Below are positions 49,583-59,265 of a stretch of 64,000 nucleotides of DNA, one piece after another (within the stretch, counting starts at the first letter, position 1; every line of letters begins with the position of its first letter). This DNA comes from Planctomycetia bacterium (lineage in GTDB: Bacteria; Planctomycetota; Phycisphaerae; UBA1845; Fen-1342). The stretch lies in NCBI GenBank assembly GCA_015709575.1, contig CP054190.1:2974616-3038615 (forward strand), read 5' to 3'. The notes under the pieces were generated by a model, which did no database searches, was not told the origin of the DNA, and saw nothing but the letters and a program-made list of their open reading frames with translations. The position numbers and the translations under genes are program-made.

Positions 49583-51313
49583 ATGTCCGTCGCCGTTGAC
49601 GCCCCCCGTACCATTCGCGCCCCGCGCGGCAACACGCTCTCGTGCCGCAGCTGGTTGCAGGAAGCCGCCCTGCGGATGCTGATGAACAACCTCGACCCCG
49701 AGGTCGCCGAACTGCCCGAGGAACTGGTCGTCTACGGCGGGATCGGCAAGGCCGCCCGCAGTTGGCCGGATTTCGACCGCATCGTCGCGACGCTGCGCAG
49801 GCTGGGTGACGACGAAACCATGCTGGTGCAATCGGGAAGGGCCGTAGGCGTCATCCGTACGCACGCCGATGCACCGCGCGTTCTGATCAGCAACTCGATG
49901 CTGGTGCCGCGCTGGGCGACGTGGGATGAATTCCGGCGGCTCGATGCGCTCGGGCTGATGATGTACGGGCAGATGACCGCCGGAAGCTGGATCTACATTG
50001 GCACGCAGGGCATTTTGCAAGGCACGTACGAGACCTTCGCCGCCCTGGCCCGGCGACACTTCGGCGGGTCGCTGCGCGGGCGGCTGGTGGTCACGGGCGG
50101 GCTGGGCGGCATGGGCGGAGCGCAGCCGCTGGCCGCGACAATGAACGAGGGCGTGCTGCTGGCGGCGGACGTCGACCGGGAGCGGATCGAAAAGCGCCTT
50201 CGCACGCGCTACGTCGATCGCATGACGGACGATCTTGACGCCGCGATCACCGAGGCGCTCGACGCAAAGAAGGCCGGCCGGGCCGTGAGCATCGGCTGGG
50301 TCGGAAACATCGCCGAACTGCTGGCCGAGCTGGTCCGGCGGAACCTCACGCCCGACGTGTTGACCGATCAGACCTCTGCTCACGACCCGCTGACCGGCTA
50401 TGTGCCCAGCACCGTCGCGGACGAGCGCGGCGCAACGCGCCCGCTGACGCTCGAGGCGGCCCTCGCCCTGCGCGCTTCCGATCCGCAGCGCTACACCGCC
50501 GCCAGCTATCGGACGATGGCCGAGCACGTCGCGTCGATGCTGGAGTTGCAGCGGCGTGGCGCGATCACGTTCGACTATGGCAACAATCTGCGCGGTCACG
50601 CGGTCGAAGCGGTGCTGCGCGGCGACTATCGTCCGGTCGGGTCTGTGCCGTTCGACCCGTTCCGCATTCCCGGCTTCGTGCCGGAGTACATCCGCCCGTT
50701 GTTCTGCGAGGGCAGCGGGCCGTTTCGCTGGGCAGCGCTCAGCGGCGACCCGCGCGACATCGCCGTCACGGACCAGGCCGTGCTCGACACCTTCCCCGAC
50801 GAGCCGCACCTGGCGCGTTGGATCCGCCTGGCGGGGGAGCGCGTGGCGTTTCAGGGATTGCCGGCGCGGATCTGCTGGCTCAAGTATGGGCAGCGGGCGA
50901 AGATGGGGCGCGTGTTCAACGACCTCGTGCGCACCGGGCGCGTGAGCGCGCCGCTGGTGATCGGACGTGATCACCTCGATTGCGGCTCGGTCGCGTCGCC
51001 GAATCGCGAGACGGAGGCGATGAAGGACGGCTCGGACGCGGTGGCCGACTGGCCGATCCTCAACGCGCTCTCCAACACCGCGTGCGGCGCGACGTGGGTA
51101 AGCGTGCATCACGGCGGTGGGGTCGGCATGGGCTATTCGATCCACGCGGGCCAGGTGATCGTGGCGGATGGAACGCCGGCGGCGGCGGCGCGGCTGGAGC
51201 GTGTGCTGACGGCCGACCCGGCGCTGGGCGTGATGCGCCACGCGGACGCGGGCTACGACCTGGCGGTCAGCGTCGCGAAAGAGAAGTGCGTGGACATTCC
51301 GGGGCTACTGTAG
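49583..51313 (+). CDS. hutU: urocanate hydratase
   Basis: Second step of histidine degradation: urocanate to imidazolonepropionate using tightly bound NAD. The 576-residue protein has the cofactor loop [16 protein letters not shown], the [17 protein letters not shown] block and NCGSV-like [13 protein letters not shown] region. Strong GGAG lies eight bases before the ATG. No hutH, hutI or hutG lies nearby, so the histidine pathway must be elsewhere. Confidence 0.95.
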   Translation: MSVAVDAPRTIRAPRGNTLSCRSWLQEAALRMLMNNLDPEVAELPEELVVYGGIGKAARSWPDFDRIVATLRRLGDDETMLVQSGRAVGVIRTHADAPRVLISNSMLVPRWATWDEFRRLDALGLMMYGQMTAGSWIYIGTQGILQGTYETFAALARRHFGGSLRGRLVVTGGLGGMGGAQPLAATMNEGVLLAADVDRERIEKRLRTRYVDRMTDDLDAAITEALDAKKAGRAVSIGWVGNIAELLAELVRRNLTPDVLTDQTSAHDPLTGYVPSTVADERGATRPLTLEAALALRASDPQRYTAASYRTMAEHVASMLELQRRGAITFDYGNNLRGHAVEAVLRGDYRPVGSVPFDPFRIPGFVPEYIRPLFCEGSGPFRWAALSGDPRDIAVTDQAVLDTFPDEPHLARWIRLAGERVAFQGLPARICWLKYGQRAKMGRVFNDLVRTGRVSAPLVIGRDHLDCGSVASPNRETEAMKDGSDAVADWPILNALSNTACGATWVSVHHGGGVGMGYSIHAGQVIVADGTPAAAARLERVLTADPALGVMRHADAGYDLAVSVAKEKCVDIPGLL

Positions 51314-51326
51314 CGATTTAACGCAG

Positions 51327-51368
51327 AATCGCCCGGAAAGCGGTCGAATGCCGCGATCCGGGCGATTT
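51327..51368 (+). terminator. terminator between convergent hutU and rplQ
   Basis: An 11-bp stem AATCGCCCGGA (51327-51337) pairs with TCCGGGCGATT (51357-51367), with an inner GCGG/CCGC, followed by TTTTGCTTC. It works best in the hutU direction; on the other strand the U tract is poor. Confidence 0.7.
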
Positions 51369-51466
51369 TGCTTCTTTCCGAGAGCTTTCATACCCGGGCC
51401 GTGCTGCGCCTTCGCCCATCCACAACCCGGCCAGGCGAGCTTCGCCCGGCAGGGCGGCGGTACGGC

Positions 51467-52117
51467 TTACGCCGTAGGCGCGGCGCCCTTGGGCTTGCGT
51501 GCGGCGGCCCGGCGCGGAGCTTTTTTGCCCGCGTAGGCGGCATAGCGAACGGTGGCCTTGCGGCGGCGCTCGGTCTTGGCCGACAGCCGCGGACGCTTGA
51601 CGTCGTCGGGGGCGACCCACTGCAACACGGCCTGCTCACCGCCGTCGCCGAGGCGGCGATTGGGCAGCTTGATCAGGCGGGTGTAGCCGCCGGCGGCGCC
51701 GCGCGTCTCGTTGCGCTGCTTCATGCGCGGGCCAACCTCGGCGAAAAGCTTGTGGATCACGGACTCCGCGGTGAAGGGGGCGCCTTTGCCCGGGGCGGAG
51801 TGGCGGTATCGCCGCCCGCTGCGCGTGCGCAGGACGCGCTCGCGCTTGGCGTCGGTCATGGCGTCATACTCGGCGCGGTGCGCGGCCGGGATGATCGAGC
51901 GATCCGTGAGCAGCGCTTCTGCCCGCTGGCGGGCCGAACGGTCGCCCGTGATCGCGAGCGTCACCAGCTTCTCGGCGAAGGCGCGGACTTCCTTGGCCTT
52001 CTGGATCGTGGTGGTGATCTTGCCGTGCTCGATCAGGCTCTGGACCAGGTTTCTGCGCAAGGCGAGACGGTGCGACGTCGTTCTCGCCAGTTTTCGTCCG
52101 CGGACCGCGTGACGCAT
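51467..52117 (-). CDS. rplQ: 50S ribosomal protein L17, extended
   Basis: Large-subunit protein near the exit tunnel. The start MRHAVRGRKLARTTSHRLALRRNLVQSLIEHGKITTT is canonical. The 216 residues exceed the usual 120-130: a roughly 60-residue insertion separates the two halves (about 60-115, incl. RRYRHSAPGKGAPFT) and a basic 45-residue tail (KKAPRRAAARKPKG) follows. The end of the operon: rpoA-rplQ then the terminator. Confidence 0.93.
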   Translation of the reverse strand: MRHAVRGRKLARTTSHRLALRRNLVQSLIEHGKITTTIQKAKEVRAFAEKLVTLAITGDRSARQRAEALLTDRSIIPAAHRAEYDAMTDAKRERVLRTRSGRRYRHSAPGKGAPFTAESVIHKLFAEVGPRMKQRNETRGAAGGYTRLIKLPNRRLGDGGEQAVLQWVAPDDVKRPRLSAKTERRRKATVRYAAYAGKKAPRRAAARKPKGAAPTA

Positions 52118-52144
52118 GGTTCACCTCAGAAATTCAGGACTGCC

Positions 52145-53161
52145 TTACAGGCCGGCGCCGCCGGCGGCCGCATCCTCGGGGACGCCCATGCCGAGCGTCA
52201 GGCCGATTTCGCGGAGTTTTCGCTTCACTTCCTCGAGCGACGTCTTGCCGAAACTGCGCAGCCCCAGCAGCGTGGCCTCATCCAGCCGCACCAACTCGGC
52301 CACCGTGCCGATCTTGGCGGCCTCGAGGCAGTTGCTGGCGCGGACGCTCAGCTCCAGGTGGCTGATGGGCATGGTGAGCTTCTGGCGAAGCTCCTCGTCC
52401 ATGTGCACGCCCATCGACGAACCGCCGCGATCGGCGACGGCGGCGAAGGAATCGCCAAGTTCGTAGTACTGTACGAAGGGGTGCAGGTGCTTCCGCAGGA
52501 TCTTGGCGGCCTCGACCAGCGCATCCTCCGGGCGGACGGTGCCGTTGGTCCAGGCTTCCAGGATCAGGCGGTCGTAGTTGGTCTTCTGGCCGACGCGCGT
52601 GTCCTCGGTGCGATAGCGGACGCGCGTCACCGGCGAGTAGAGCGAGTCGATCGCGATCGCGCCGACCTCCAGCTCGGGGGTGATGTTCTCCGAGGCCGGG
52701 ACGTAGCCGCGGCCGCGCTGCACGGTCAGCTCGCACGCGAAGTTCACATCATCCGTGAGCGTCGCGATGGGCTGCTCGGGGTTGAACACGCGGATCGAGG
52801 GATCACAGTCGAAATCGCCGGCGGTGATCACGCCACGAGACTTGCGCTGCACGCGCATCGTGCGCGGGTTGTCCGCGTCCACGTCGATGATGACGGCCTT
52901 GATATTCAAAATGATGTCGGTCACGTCTTCCAGCACGCCGGGCAGCGAGCAGAACTCGTGATCGGCCCCGGCGATTCGGGCGGTAGTCACCGCCGAACCC
53001 TCGAGGCTGGAGAGCAGGATGCGCCGCAGGCTGTTGCCGACGGTCGTGCCGAAGCCGCGCTCGAACGGCTCAATGAGAAAGCGTCCGAACTTGTCATTCG
53101 AGACCGCGTCGTCGCGAACGACGCGCGTCGGCAATTCCAAACCACGCCAGCGAATTCGCAT
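52145..53161 (-). CDS. rpoA: RNA polymerase alpha subunit
   Basis: Assembles RNA polymerase and contacts UP elements and activators. The N-terminal domain has GRFLIEPFERGFGTTVGNSLRRILLSSLEG; the C-terminal domain carries LRSFGKTSLEEVKRKL and the helix-hairpin-helix LELSVRASNCL. 338 residues, standard length. It follows rpsD and precedes rplQ. Confidence 0.97.
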   Translation of the reverse strand: MRIRWRGLELPTRVVRDDAVSNDKFGRFLIEPFERGFGTTVGNSLRRILLSSLEGSAVTTARIAGADHEFCSLPGVLEDVTDIILNIKAVIIDVDADNPRTMRVQRKSRGVITAGDFDCDPSIRVFNPEQPIATLTDDVNFACELTVQRGRGYVPASENITPELEVGAIAIDSLYSPVTRVRYRTEDTRVGQKTNYDRLILEAWTNGTVRPEDALVEAAKILRKHLHPFVQYYELGDSFAAVADRGGSSMGVHMDEELRQKLTMPISHLELSVRASNCLEAAKIGTVAELVRLDEATLLGLRSFGKTSLEEVKRKLREIGLTLGMGVPEDAAAGGAGL

Positions 53162-53213
53162 AGGGGCGTCGGCCTCCCAACAGGGTTCGTGTGTGTCGCG
53201 TCCGGCAATCGCT

Positions 53214-53843
53214 TTAGCGCGAGCAGAACTCGACGATCAGGTTCTCGGCGACGGGGAGCAGCACGTCCTCGCGCTGCGGCAGCGCGATGACGCGCGCCGT
53301 CAGTTTGTTGAATTCCGTGACCAGCCACGCCTGCGGCGGGCGCACGTCCTCGCCAATCTGGGACTTCACGTAGTTCTGCGAGCGTTCCGCGCCGCGCACC
53401 GTGATGGCATCGCCGACGCGCACCAGGTACCCGGGGCGGTCCACCCGGCGGCCGTTCACGTGCAGGTGCCCATGAGCGACCATCTGCCGCGCCGTGCGGC
53501 GCGAGTTCGCCAGCCCGGCCTTGAAGACGACGTTGTCCAGGCGGCGCTCCAGCAGCTGCAGCAGGTTGACGCCGGTATTGTCGGTGCCCTTGAGCGCCAT
53601 GGCGAAGAACCGCTGAAACTGATTTTCCAGCAGACCGTAGTAGCGCTTGACCTTCTGCTTCTCCCGCAGGCGAACGCCGTACTCACTGGTCTTCCCGCGC
53701 CGCCAGGCGTGCATGCCCGGCGGCTTGTTGCGGTATTCCTTCTCGATCGGGCACTTGGCGGTCTCGCAGCGGACGCCCTTGAGCATCAGCTTGAGACCTT
53801 CCCGGCGGCAGTACCGGCAGACCGGCGCGTAATTGCGAGCCAT
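53214..53843 (-). CDS. rpsD: 30S ribosomal protein S4, zinc-binding type
   Basis: Primary 16S rRNA-binding and translational feedback protein. The N-terminus keeps four Cys (9, 12, 26 and 31), a zinc form. The S4 domain (QLLERRLDNVVFKAGLANSRRTARQMVAHGHLHVNGRRVDRPGYLVRVGD) is intact. 209 residues. Confidence 0.97.
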   Translation of the reverse strand: MARNYAPVCRYCRREGLKLMLKGVRCETAKCPIEKEYRNKPPGMHAWRRGKTSEYGVRLREKQKVKRYYGLLENQFQRFFAMALKGTDNTGVNLLQLLERRLDNVVFKAGLANSRRTARQMVAHGHLHVNGRRVDRPGYLVRVGDAITVRGAERSQNYVKSQIGEDVRPPQAWLVTEFNKLTARVIALPQREDVLLPVAENLIVEFCSR

Positions 53844-53846
53844 TGG

Positions 53847-54251
53847 CTAGACCCTTCTCTTCTTTCGCGGCCGGCACCCATTGTGCGGGATCGGCGTGAC
53901 ATCCTCGATCGACTGAATCCGCAGGCCGGCGGCCTGCAGGGCGGTAATGGCGGACTCGCGGCCGGCGCCCGGCCCCTTGACGCGGACGTCCACTTCGACG
54001 ACGCCGTGCTTCTTGGCCTCGCCGGCGCAGTACTGCGCCGCACGCTGCGCTGCGAAGGGCGTGCTCTTGCGAGCGCCCGAGAACTTCTTCTCGCCGCCGC
54101 CCAGCGGCACCGAGCCAGACGATGCCCAGCAAAGGGTGTCGCCGTTGGGATCGGTGATCGTGACGATCGTGTTGTTAAACGTCGCCTTGATGTGGACCGT
54201 GCCCTTGGCCACGTTCCGCTTGGTGCGTTTCTTGCCTGCTGCCTTCGACAA
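53847..54251 (-). CDS. rpsK: 30S ribosomal protein S11
   Basis: Platform protein of the 30S subunit. Motifs: [59 protein letters not shown] and [18 protein letters not shown]. The start is a TTG with GGGAG about nine bases upstream; no ATG alternative exists in frame. 134 residues. Confidence 0.96.
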   Translation of the reverse strand: MSKAAGKKRTKRNVAKGTVHIKATFNNTIVTITDPNGDTLCWASSGSVPLGGGEKKFSGARKSTPFAAQRAAQYCAGEAKKHGVVEVDVRVKGPGAGRESAITALQAAGLRIQSIEDVTPIPHNGCRPRKKRRV

Positions 54252-54291
54252 AGCACTGACTCCCTGGTGGGGCGACCGCCGGCGGCGACCG

Positions 54292-54678
54292 CTACCGCTG
54301 CATTTCCTTGACGCCCTTCTTGCCCGCGACGGTCTTGCGCGGCCCCTTGCGGGTGCGGGCGTTCGTCCGCGTGCGCTGCCCGCGGACGGGCAGGCCCTTC
54401 ATGTGCCGGAATCCGCGATAGCAGCGGATGTCCCGGAGGCGCGCGATGTTCTGCGCGATCTGGCGGCGAAGCTGCCCCTCCACAACATGACTGGTCTCGA
54501 TGATGCCGGCGATGCGGCTGACCTCGTCCTCGCTGAGCGTGCCGGCGCGCTTGGCGGGGTCGATCCCGGCGCGCTCCAGCACGCGCGTCGATAGCGTCGC
54601 GCCGATTCCGTAGATGTAGCGCAGCGACACGTCGATGCGCTTCTGACTCGGGATGTCCACACCTGCAATACGCGGCAT
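54292..54678 (-). CDS. rpsM: 30S ribosomal protein S13
   Basis: Contacts the P-site tRNA and 50S subunit. [19 protein letters not shown] and [30 protein letters not shown] are the family signatures. 128 residues, ATG start. Confidence 0.97.
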   Translation of the reverse strand: MPRIAGVDIPSQKRIDVSLRYIYGIGATLSTRVLERAGIDPAKRAGTLSEDEVSRIAGIIETSHVVEGQLRRQIAQNIARLRDIRCYRGFRHMKGLPVRGQRTRTNARTRKGPRKTVAGKKGVKEMQR

Positions 54679-54700
54679 CGCTCGATTCCTTTGCTGCCGT

Positions 54701-54817
54701 TTAGCCCTGACGCTGCTTGTGCTTCGGGTTCTTGCTGCAGATGACCCGCACCACCCCGCGGCGCTTGACCACCTTGCAGTTCTCGCAGATCCGCTTGACG
54801 CTCGCTCGCACCTTCAT
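54701..54817 (-). CDS. rpmJ: 50S ribosomal protein L36
   Basis: The smallest ribosomal protein of the window, 38 residues, starting [15 protein letters not shown]. Zinc ligands are Cys11, Cys14, Cys27 and His33, the C+ form. Stop TAA. Located between map and rpsM, where infA often also lies but does not here. Confidence 0.96.
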   Translation of the reverse strand: MKVRASVKRICENCKVVKRRGVVRVICSKNPKHKQRQG

Positions 54818-54836
54818 CGCTGCTGCCCTTCTCGAT

Positions 54837-55634
54837 CTAGCGGCCGTCCGTCAGGACGTCCGATCCGTCGCGCGTGATCGCGACCGTGTGCTCAAAATGC
54901 GCCGCCGCAGAGCCGTCTTTCGTGACGATCGTCCAGCCGTCGCGGTCCGCGAACTTCACCGTCGGCCGTCCGGCCGTCACCATCGGCTCGATCGCCAGCG
55001 TCATGCCCGGAACCAGCTCAAAGTCCGATCCGTCACGGCCACCGTCAAAGTAGTTCGGCACCTTCGGCTCTTCGTGCATGTCGCGGCCGATGCCATGGCC
55101 TACGAACTCGGTCACCACGCCGAACCCGGCCTCCTCCACCATCCGTTGCATCTCCGCCGCGATTACGCTCCAGCGCACCTTCGGACGCATCCGCGCGATC
55201 GCCAGGTCCAGCGTCGCCCGCGTCACGTCCATCAGCCGCTGCGTCTGCGGCGCGACCTTCCCGACCGCGAACGTGCGGGCCGAATCGCCGCAGAAGCCCT
55301 TGTAGCGCACGCCGCAATCGACGCTCACAATGTCACCCGCCGCCAGCGGGCGGTCGCTCGGCACGCCGTGCACCACCGCGTCGTTCACGGACGCACAGAT
55401 GCTGGCCGGAAACGGAAACCGCGCCTGGGCGTTCTTCACGCCCAGGAACAGCGCCGTGGCGCCGGCCTCCTGGATCAATCGAGACGCCACCGCGTCGAGC
55501 GCGGCGGTCGTGACGCCCGGAGTAATCATGCGCTCCAGCGCGTCGAGAACCTGGCACACCAGCCGACCCGCGGCGCGCATCAACTCGATCTCACGAGCCG
55601 ATTTCAGCACGATCATCGCGTTCGGCACGATCAT
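54837..55634 (-). CDS. map: methionine aminopeptidase
   Basis: Removes the N-terminal Met from new proteins. Metal ligands are spread through [32 protein letters not shown] and EPMVTAGRP, the standard type I pattern. The ATG overlaps the adk stop (ATGA), which fixes the start. 265 residues. Confidence 0.96.
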   Translation of the reverse strand: MIVPNAMIVLKSAREIELMRAAGRLVCQVLDALERMITPGVTTAALDAVASRLIQEAGATALFLGVKNAQARFPFPASICASVNDAVVHGVPSDRPLAAGDIVSVDCGVRYKGFCGDSARTFAVGKVAPQTQRLMDVTRATLDLAIARMRPKVRWSVIAAEMQRMVEEAGFGVVTEFVGHGIGRDMHEEPKVPNYFDGGRDGSDFELVPGMTLAIEPMVTAGRPTVKFADRDGWTIVTKDGSAAAHFEHTVAITRDGSDVLTDGR

Positions 55635-56293
55635 CCGTTCACCGCGTCCACCAACGACTCCACCCGGCGCTGTACCTCGTCCGCCGGGCGGGACGCATCC
55701 ACCGCGCGCAACAGGCCCAACCGCTCGTAATACGCCACCAGCGGAGCGGTCTGCACACGGTAGGCCTGCAACCGCGTGGCGATGACGTCGGCCCGATCGT
55801 CCACGCGCTGCACCAGCGCCGTCCCACAGTTGTCGCACACCCTGTCGGTCCGGGGCGGCAGGAATTCAGTATTATACGACGCGTTGCATTTCGTGCAAAC
55901 GCGCCGCCCGACGATCCGTCGGACGATCACGTCATCGGCCAGGACAAAATCGACCACCAGGTCCAGCCGCGCGCCCATCGCGGCCAGCCCCGCCGCCAGC
56001 GCCTCGGCCTGCGGCACGGTGCGCGGAAAGCCGTCCAGCGTGAAACCTGCATCCGGCGGCAGCCGCTTCAGCCCCGTCAGCATGACACCGGTAACGATCT
56101 CGTCCGGCACCAGGTTGCCGCTGCGTACGAACCCGTCCGCCTGTCGCCCGATCTCGCTGCCGCCACGGATCTCCGCCCGCAGCACGTCGCCGCTGGAGAT
56201 CGCCGCCAACCCGCGCGTACGGGCCAGCGACTGCGCCTGCGTGCCTTTCCCGGTGCCGGGCGGCCCGAGGAATACAACGCGGCGGGCGGGCAT
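55631..56293 (-). CDS. adk: adenylate kinase, zinc-LID type
   Basis: Interconverts ATP and AMP with two ADP. The P-loop GPPGTGKGTQ starts near residue 10, DGFPRTVPQ is the AMP lid, and the LID domain holds the four Cys of the zinc type (VCTKCNASY and DRVCDNCG). 220 residues. ATGA overlap with map. Confidence 0.97.
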   Translation of the reverse strand: MPARRVVFLGPPGTGKGTQAQSLARTRGLAAISSGDVLRAEIRGGSEIGRQADGFVRSGNLVPDEIVTGVMLTGLKRLPPDAGFTLDGFPRTVPQAEALAAGLAAMGARLDLVVDFVLADDVIVRRIVGRRVCTKCNASYNTEFLPPRTDRVCDNCGTALVQRVDDRADVIATRLQAYRVQTAPLVAYYERLGLLRAVDASRPADEVQRRVESLVDAVNG

Positions 56294-56295
56294 GA

Positions 56296-57654
56296 TTAGG
56301 ACCGGCCTCCCTTGATCGGGCCGCCACCCTCGCCGCCGAGGAAGCCGCGGTAATTCCGCATGATCAGGTTCGCCTCGATGCGCTGAACAAGGTCCAGCGC
56401 GACACTTACCACGATGAGCAGTCCCGTCCCTCCCAGGAAGGCCGAGATGCTGAACGGAATCTGGAGCTGGGTCGCGATCACGCTCGGGATCACCGCGATC
56501 ACGGAAAGAAACCCGGCGCCGACATAGGTGATGCGCTGCATCACCGCCTCCAGGTAATCGGCGGTGCGCTTGCCGGGCCGCAACCCAGGGATGAAGCTGC
56601 CCATGTCGCGCAGATTGTCGGCCAGCTCCTTCGGACGGAACTGTACGCTGGTCCAGAAGTACGCGAAAAAGTAGACAAACACCACGTAGCTCAGCTCATA
56701 TGGGAAGACACCCGGCCGGAAGCTCTCATTGAGAAACACCCACAACCCGCGCGGCCAGAGGTTGTTCCCCTGGAACCAGCTGAACAGCATGCTCGGGAAG
56801 AGCAGGAAGGCGCTGGCGAAGATGATCGGCATCACGCCGCCGTGATTGACGCGCAGCGGCAGGTACTGCTTGCCGCCGCCGACCACCCGCCGTCCGCGGG
56901 TCTGGCGTGCCTGCTGAATCGGGATGCGCCGCTGCGCCTGCGTGATCAGAATCGCCCCCGCGACGACGGAGACGAAGGAGATCAGCATGAAGATCACCTT
57001 CTCCATCGTGATGTTGGAGCCTTGCGGCTGCATCAACCCGCTGCCGACCTCGAGAAACACGCCGGGCAACTGGGCCACGATGCCGGCCATGATGATCAGG
57101 CTGATGCCGTTGCCGATGCCGAACTCGTCGATCTGTTCGCCGATCCACATCAGCAGCAGTGTGCCGGTCATCAACCCGGTGATCGCGACCAGCGCAAACG
57201 TGAATGTCCCGGCGTAGTCCGGGTAGACCAGCTGATTCGAATTGACGTACTGCACCCACACGGTGGCCTGCACCAGGCACAGCCCGACCGTGAGATACCG
57301 GGAGTACTCCATGATCTTTCGGCGGCCGCTCTCGCCCTCCTTCTGGAGTTTCTCCAGCGCGGGGACGACGACCATCAGCACCTGCAGGATGATCGAGGCG
57401 GAAATGTAGGGCATGATGCCCAGGCCGAACATGGTGCTCTGGCCCAGGTCACCGCCGGTGAACATCGCAAAAACGTCTGCGACCTGCCCGGCCGCGCCCC
57501 CGGATTGCCCGAAGTGCGCCGTCAGCTTTTCCTGGTTCAGGCCGGGCAGCGGCACGTAAAAGCCGACGCGATACACGCTGAGCATCAGCAGCGTGAAGAG
57601 CAGCTTGTTGCGCAGCTCGGGAACGCGAAAGATATTCAGGAACGCCTGAAGCAT
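56296..57654 (-). CDS. secY: Sec translocase subunit SecY
   Basis: The channel of the Sec export system. Ten hydrophobic segments, with GVDIMPYISASII-type LGIMPYISASIILQVL, and the loops LRPGKRTADYLEAVM conserved. 452 residues. adk follows three bases downstream. Confidence 0.97.
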   Translation of the reverse strand: MLQAFLNIFRVPELRNKLLFTLLMLSVYRVGFYVPLPGLNQEKLTAHFGQSGGAAGQVADVFAMFTGGDLGQSTMFGLGIMPYISASIILQVLMVVVPALEKLQKEGESGRRKIMEYSRYLTVGLCLVQATVWVQYVNSNQLVYPDYAGTFTFALVAITGLMTGTLLLMWIGEQIDEFGIGNGISLIIMAGIVAQLPGVFLEVGSGLMQPQGSNITMEKVIFMLISFVSVVAGAILITQAQRRIPIQQARQTRGRRVVGGGKQYLPLRVNHGGVMPIIFASAFLLFPSMLFSWFQGNNLWPRGLWVFLNESFRPGVFPYELSYVVFVYFFAYFWTSVQFRPKELADNLRDMGSFIPGLRPGKRTADYLEAVMQRITYVGAGFLSVIAVIPSVIATQLQIPFSISAFLGGTGLLIVVSVALDLVQRIEANLIMRNYRGFLGGEGGGPIKGGRS

Positions 57655-57704
57655 CGAAGCTCATCCTGGCGCGCGGGGAAGCCGGATCGCCGCGGGCGGT
57701 TACA

Positions 57705-58232
57705 TCACTTCTTGGCGGCACGCTCCGCGCGGGCGCGCTTGGCGGAATTGCGCTTGGCCTTGGCCAGGGCGGCCGAGTCCCGACGGGGGCTGACCTGCAG
57801 CGACCCGCCGGCTTTCTCCACCGCGGCCCGGGCGGTATCCGTCGCGGCGTCCACCTTCACCGTCAGCTTGCGGGAGAGCGCGCCGCCGCCCAGCAGCTTC
57901 ACCACGGGCGACGTGCCGCGGATCAGGCCCCGATCCATCAGGGCCGGACGATCCACCACCGCGCCGGCCTCAAACGCCGCTTCGAGATCCGAGAGGTTGA
58001 TCACCTCGTACTCGGTGCGGAAGTTGTAGTTCGAAAAGCCGCGCTTGGGAAACTTGCGATACAGCGGCGTCGCGCCGCCGATGAAGGTGATGCGGATGCG
58101 GCCGCCGGCGCGGGACTGGCAGCCCTTGTTGCCGCGCGTGCAGGTCTTGCCATGCCCGCTGGCCTCGCCGCGCCCGACGCGCTTGGGGCGCTTGTGAGCG
58201 CCGGCCGCCTGCGTGATTTCGTGAAGAGTCAT
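57705..58232 (-). CDS. rplO: 50S ribosomal protein L15
   Basis: Late-assembly 50S protein. Start MTLHEITQAAGAHKRPKRVGRGEASGHGKTCTRGNKG is canonical; RKFPKRGFSNYNFRTEYEVINL follows. The C-terminal 45 residues (SPRRDSAALAKAKRNSAKRA) form a basic tail beyond the usual end. 175 residues. Confidence 0.96.
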   Translation of the reverse strand: MTLHEITQAAGAHKRPKRVGRGEASGHGKTCTRGNKGCQSRAGGRIRITFIGGATPLYRKFPKRGFSNYNFRTEYEVINLSDLEAAFEAGAVVDRPALMDRGLIRGTSPVVKLLGGGALSRKLTVKVDAATDTARAAVEKAGGSLQVSPRRDSAALAKAKRNSAKRARAERAAKK

Positions 58233-58255
58233 GCGGATACGCTCTCTTGCGGGGA

Positions 58256-58849
58256 TTAGTCGCCGCTGCTGAAGGACTCCAGCGCCGCCGGTGCGGCCGC
58301 CGCCTGCACGTACGTGTCGGCCGGCAGATCAAGCCTGACGCCGCGAAGGCGCTCCACCTGGTCGCGCGTCCGAAGCTGGCCGAGGCCGCTGAAGACCGCC
58401 TTGACGACGTTCTTGGGGCTGGTGGAACCGTAGCACTTGGTGAGCACGTCCTTGAAACCGGCCAGCTCCAGCACCGCGCGCACCGCGGAACTGGCGATCA
58501 CGCCGGTGCCGGGAGCGGCGGGAATCAACGCGACCCGGCTGGAACCGAAACGTCCGACCACCCGGTGCGGCACGGTCGTGCCGCGCATCGGCACCTTTAC
58601 CAGCCGCCGCTTGGCGTACTTGGCGCCCTTCTCCACGGCGTGCGGCACCTCGTTGGCCTTGCCGTAGCCATAGCCGACGCGCCCGCCGCGGTCCCCGACC
58701 ACGACCAGCGCGCCGAACGAGAATCGCCGACCGCCCTTGACCACAGTGGCGCAGCGGTAGAGGCGGACGAGGACGTCCCCCATCCCGCCGTCATCGCCTT
58801 CGTCTCGACGCCGCCGCGGCGGCCCCTGTCTGCCCGGTCCACTAGCCAT
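58256..58849 (-). CDS. rpsE: 30S ribosomal protein S5
   Basis: Contributes to decoding accuracy. KGGRRFSFGALVVVGDRGGRVGYGYGKANEV is the double-stranded RNA-binding and flexible loop region; GTGVIASSAVRAVLELAG follows. The ATG at 58849 is preferred to a TTG two codons earlier. 197 residues. rplO begins 24 bases after its stop, leaving no room for rpmD. Confidence 0.95.
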   Translation of the reverse strand: MASGPGRQGPPRRRRDEGDDGGMGDVLVRLYRCATVVKGGRRFSFGALVVVGDRGGRVGYGYGKANEVPHAVEKGAKYAKRRLVKVPMRGTTVPHRVVGRFGSSRVALIPAAPGTGVIASSAVRAVLELAGFKDVLTKCYGSTSPKNVVKAVFSGLGQLRTRDQVERLRGVRLDLPADTYVQAAAAPAALESFSSGD

Positions 58850-58870
58850 GTGCAAACACCTGCCCGCTCG

Positions 58871-59239
58871 TTAGAACTTCAGACCCGCCTTGCGGGCGGC
58901 ATCGGCCAAGGCCTTGATCCGCCCGTGGTACATGCGGCCGCGCCGATCGAAGCAGACCGCCTCGATGCCCAGCGCGCGCGCCTTTTCGCCGATCATCTCG
59001 CCGACCACTGCGGCGGCCTTGCAGTTGCCGCCGTAGGGCGTGCGCGACTTCACGTCCTTCGACTGGGTGGAGAGCGCGCAGATCGTGCGGCCGCTCACGT
59101 CGTCGATGATCTGGGCATACACATTCTGGAGGGAGCGCGACACGGCCAGTCGCGGCCGGTTCGCGGACCCGATGACGCGCTTGCGCACGCGGATCTGCCG
59201 CCGTGCGAGTCGCGCCTTCTTGAGAACCATGCGTCTCAT
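58871..59239 (-). CDS. rplR: 50S ribosomal protein L18
   Basis: Binds 5S rRNA. RPRLAVSRSLQNVYAQIIDD, then GEKARALGIEAVCFDRRGRMYHGRIKALADAARKAGLKF. Start: AGGA lies about eight bases before the ATG at 59239 (MRRMVLKK); the ATG at 59230 is an alternative. 122 residues. It was partly hidden by a longer frame running upstream into rplF. Confidence 0.94.
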   Translation of the reverse strand: MRRMVLKKARLARRQIRVRKRVIGSANRPRLAVSRSLQNVYAQIIDDVSGRTICALSTQSKDVKSRTPYGGNCKAAAVVGEMIGEKARALGIEAVCFDRRGRMYHGRIKALADAARKAGLKF

Positions 59240-59265
59240 GCGAGGATTCCTGGTCGCCGGGCGGA

